Below are positions 62,579-64,000 of a stretch of DNA of 64,000 nucleotides, piece after piece (the stretch's first letter is position 1; each line of letters begins with the position of its first letter). The stretch comes from Acanthopleura granulata (taxonomy: Eukaryota > Mollusca > Polyplacophora > Chitonida > Chitonidae), in NCBI GenBank assembly GCA_016165875.1, contig JABBOT010000080.1:31429326-31493325 (forward strand), given 5' to 3'. The translations under genes were made by a program, and so were the position numbers. Below the pieces are notes generated by a model that was not told the origin of the DNA, did not search any database, and saw nothing but the letters and a program-made list of their open reading frames with translations.

Positions 62579-63904
62579 CTAAACGTCCAAAACAGCGAAC
62601 ATTTATTTAGGAGTGTATTTAAATTCTTGCTCAATGTCATACCCGAGAAGTTTTCATTTAAGACTGCAATGATTTAATGTGAAAAGGAAAATGGCTCTCT
62701 CGTACAGCCGAGTGAATCATGCGTGAACCACATTTGATGTGGAAATTTGCGCACCATATAGCTAGAAAACAAGTGGATGTTTTTAAACCTTATATTGCAC
62801 AGCCACACAGTCACTAAAAACCCCATGAACAGTGACAGCTGGCAATATTTATCATCATTAGTATTTACGTTCTGTTAAACAGGCCATATTTATCATCATT
62901 AGTATTTACGTTCTGTTAAACAGGCCATATTTATCATCATTAGTATTTACGTTCTGTTAAACAGGCCATATTTATCATCATTAGTATTTACGTTCTGTTA
63001 AACAGGCCATATTTATCATCAGTAGTATTTACGTTCTGTTAAACAGGACATATTTGGATTAGACGGATAAGCAATGACCACTGAATACTACAAGTGTATT
63101 CACTCTCTAGAGGTCACGATCCTGAAAGCCGTTCGTCGGCCCTCTACAAAGGGAAGCAAATCTTACAACTCATAAAGCAGCAGTGCCCTCTGCATATGAT
63201 GAATAACAATACAAACAAGAGATCATGAATGGTCATAGCTGACATTTCAGGTAGTGGGCACTGTTTTAGTACTTACAGGATTTACTTGCCTTTTTAGAAG
63301 ACTGCCAAAACTCATTATTCAGAACAACTTCCTATTTTACAGCACGTTATTTTTAAGATGGGGCCTCCGTGACAAAGGTGTGCACAGTGAATAACGAACC
63401 TTTCACAAATGCCGTAGCTGTGACTTCCAGTCCAGCTCAACTGCCCTCCACTCCACCCATACCTAGCAATGTCTGCCTGCAACCCGCAGATGGACAAGGG
63501 TTTCCCCTAGCCTGTGCCCAAAACGTTGGCCTCCATGGTATAAGTAAAATATTCTTGGGCAGGGCATAACATTTCAATGAAATACATAAATAAATACATG
63601 TAAATATTTTCAGGGCCGTCCTGCAGTCTGTCAGTGTGTGTGTAATATCACCCCTAAACACTGACAACTTACCAGCATCAGCCATGTCAGTGTGCGTGTA
63701 ATATCACCCCTAAACACTGACAACTTACCAGCATTAGCCATGTCAGTGTGCGTGTAATATCACCCCTAAACACTGACAACTTACCAGCATTAGCCATGCT
63801 AAGCCAGCCAGCCCCGTAATGGTCCAGGGTGAAGTTCTCATCATCAAATTTGTCCCCATAGATACTCTTACCACCTGTCCCATCACCGTTCACAAAATCA
63901 CCCC
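62346..63904 (-). CDS. PPIB: Cyclophilin B-type peptidyl-prolyl isomerase, gene B (3' two exons; continues past window end)
   Basis: Exons 63785-63904 and 62346-62578 encode the second half of a cyclophilin: [60 protein letters not shown] and [20 protein letters not shown], ending GDAKD then TGA. Phe, Trp and His equivalent to CypA F113, W121 and H126 are present. Exon boundaries and phases equal those of gene A, and the first visible exon is 120 bp in both, so the two arose by tandem duplication. The tail [12 protein letters not shown] resembles vertebrate PPIB (KPFAIAKE) more than gene A does. The exons with the signal peptide and catalytic Arg lie beyond 64000. Confidence 0.93.
62842..63054. 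repeat. 41-bp tandem array, 5 copies
   Basis: ATATTTATCATCATTAGTAT plus TTACGTTCTGTTAAACAGGCC repeats with exact 41-bp spacing (for example at 62885 and 62926). Copies are almost identical; the last differs (CATCAGTAG, CAGGAC). Confidence 0.96.
63466..63602 (+). mobile_element. SINE fragment in cyclophilin gene B intron
   Basis: Shows CTGCAACCCGCAGATGGACA, GGGTTTCCCCTAGCCTGTGC, TATAAGTAAAATATTCTTGG and ATACATAAATAAATACATG in family order. It is diverged and headless. Confidence 0.65.
63631..63798. repeat. 56-bp repeat, 3 copies, spanning the 5' splice site of gene B
   Basis: Copies at 63631-63686, 63687-63742 and 63743-63798. Each, on the - strand, contains ATGGC(T/C)(A/G)ATGCTGGTAAGTTG, that is, the exon end plus the donor. 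The third copy includes the last 14 bp of the real exon. The copies are near identical. Confidence 0.96.
63785..63904 (-). CDS. PPIB: Cyclophilin gene B exon with MANAG end
   Basis: Acceptor TTTTATTGCCAG, donor GTAAGT, 120 bp. The donor at 63785/63784 gives the same exon length as gene A, so it is taken as the normal one. Confidence 0.94.
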
Positions 63905-64000
63905 CTGGCAATAAAAGATCAAAACCACTGAAATACATACTGCAGGTGGGAAGTCTCAAGCTGGAGGCAATATAGCCGAATACTGAAGCATTTGACTGCA

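Larger units (their letters stand above)
62579..63784. other. Cyclophilin gene B intron
   Basis: Phase-1 intron of 1.2 kb starting GTAAGT. It is mostly repeats: the 41-bp array, a SINE fragment and two of the three copies of the donor-containing 56-bp repeat. Confidence 0.85.

Overview
This window is a piece of an animal nuclear genome. It has long introns with GT-AG splice sites, many minisatellites, tRNA-derived SINEs and a dead mariner transposon. The SINE family, with its conserved GGTGGGAGGAAACC core, and the gene content suggest a marine lophotrochozoan, most likely a mollusc or perhaps a brachiopod. That placement is inference; nothing here fixes the species. Three protein-coding genes can be supported.

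Left half (about 1-36.2 kb), + strand: a naked cuticle (nkd) homologue, the Dishevelled-binding antagonist of Wnt signalling. Five exons (19873-33793) join in phase to give the C-terminal 490 residues: the EF-hand region, a poly-Q tract, a conserved YLDLAG block and the His-rich tail. The N-terminal exon or exons were not found. The whole left half is T/G-rich on the + strand, as expected of one long transcription unit, and a candidate poly(A) signal lies near 36.19 kb. Several minisatellites (38/115-bp, 27-bp, 54-bp and a composite one) lie upstream and in the introns. By my count CTTTGAT cores, the TCF/LEF recognition sequence, are several-fold denser in this half than in the rest of the window. 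That fits a Wnt-feedback gene.

Middle (about 36.2-50.5 kb): no gene recognised. It holds SINE fragments, a 22-bp minisatellite, two hairpin-forming inverted repeats and a small cluster of CRE-like sites.

Right part (about 50.5-64 kb), - strand: two cyclophilin B-type (ER peptidyl-prolyl isomerase) genes in head-to-tail tandem. Gene A (51110-57326) is complete, with four exons and 205 residues, and has a promoter with a near-consensus ER-stress element. Gene B (62346 to beyond the window) shows only its last two exons, and its 5' splice site has been tandemly triplicated. Between the two genes lie a mariner relic that has lost two of three catalytic Asp residues and a 94-bp direct duplication. 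An intron of gene A carries a 63-bp repeat with an open, Gly/Tyr-rich reading frame.
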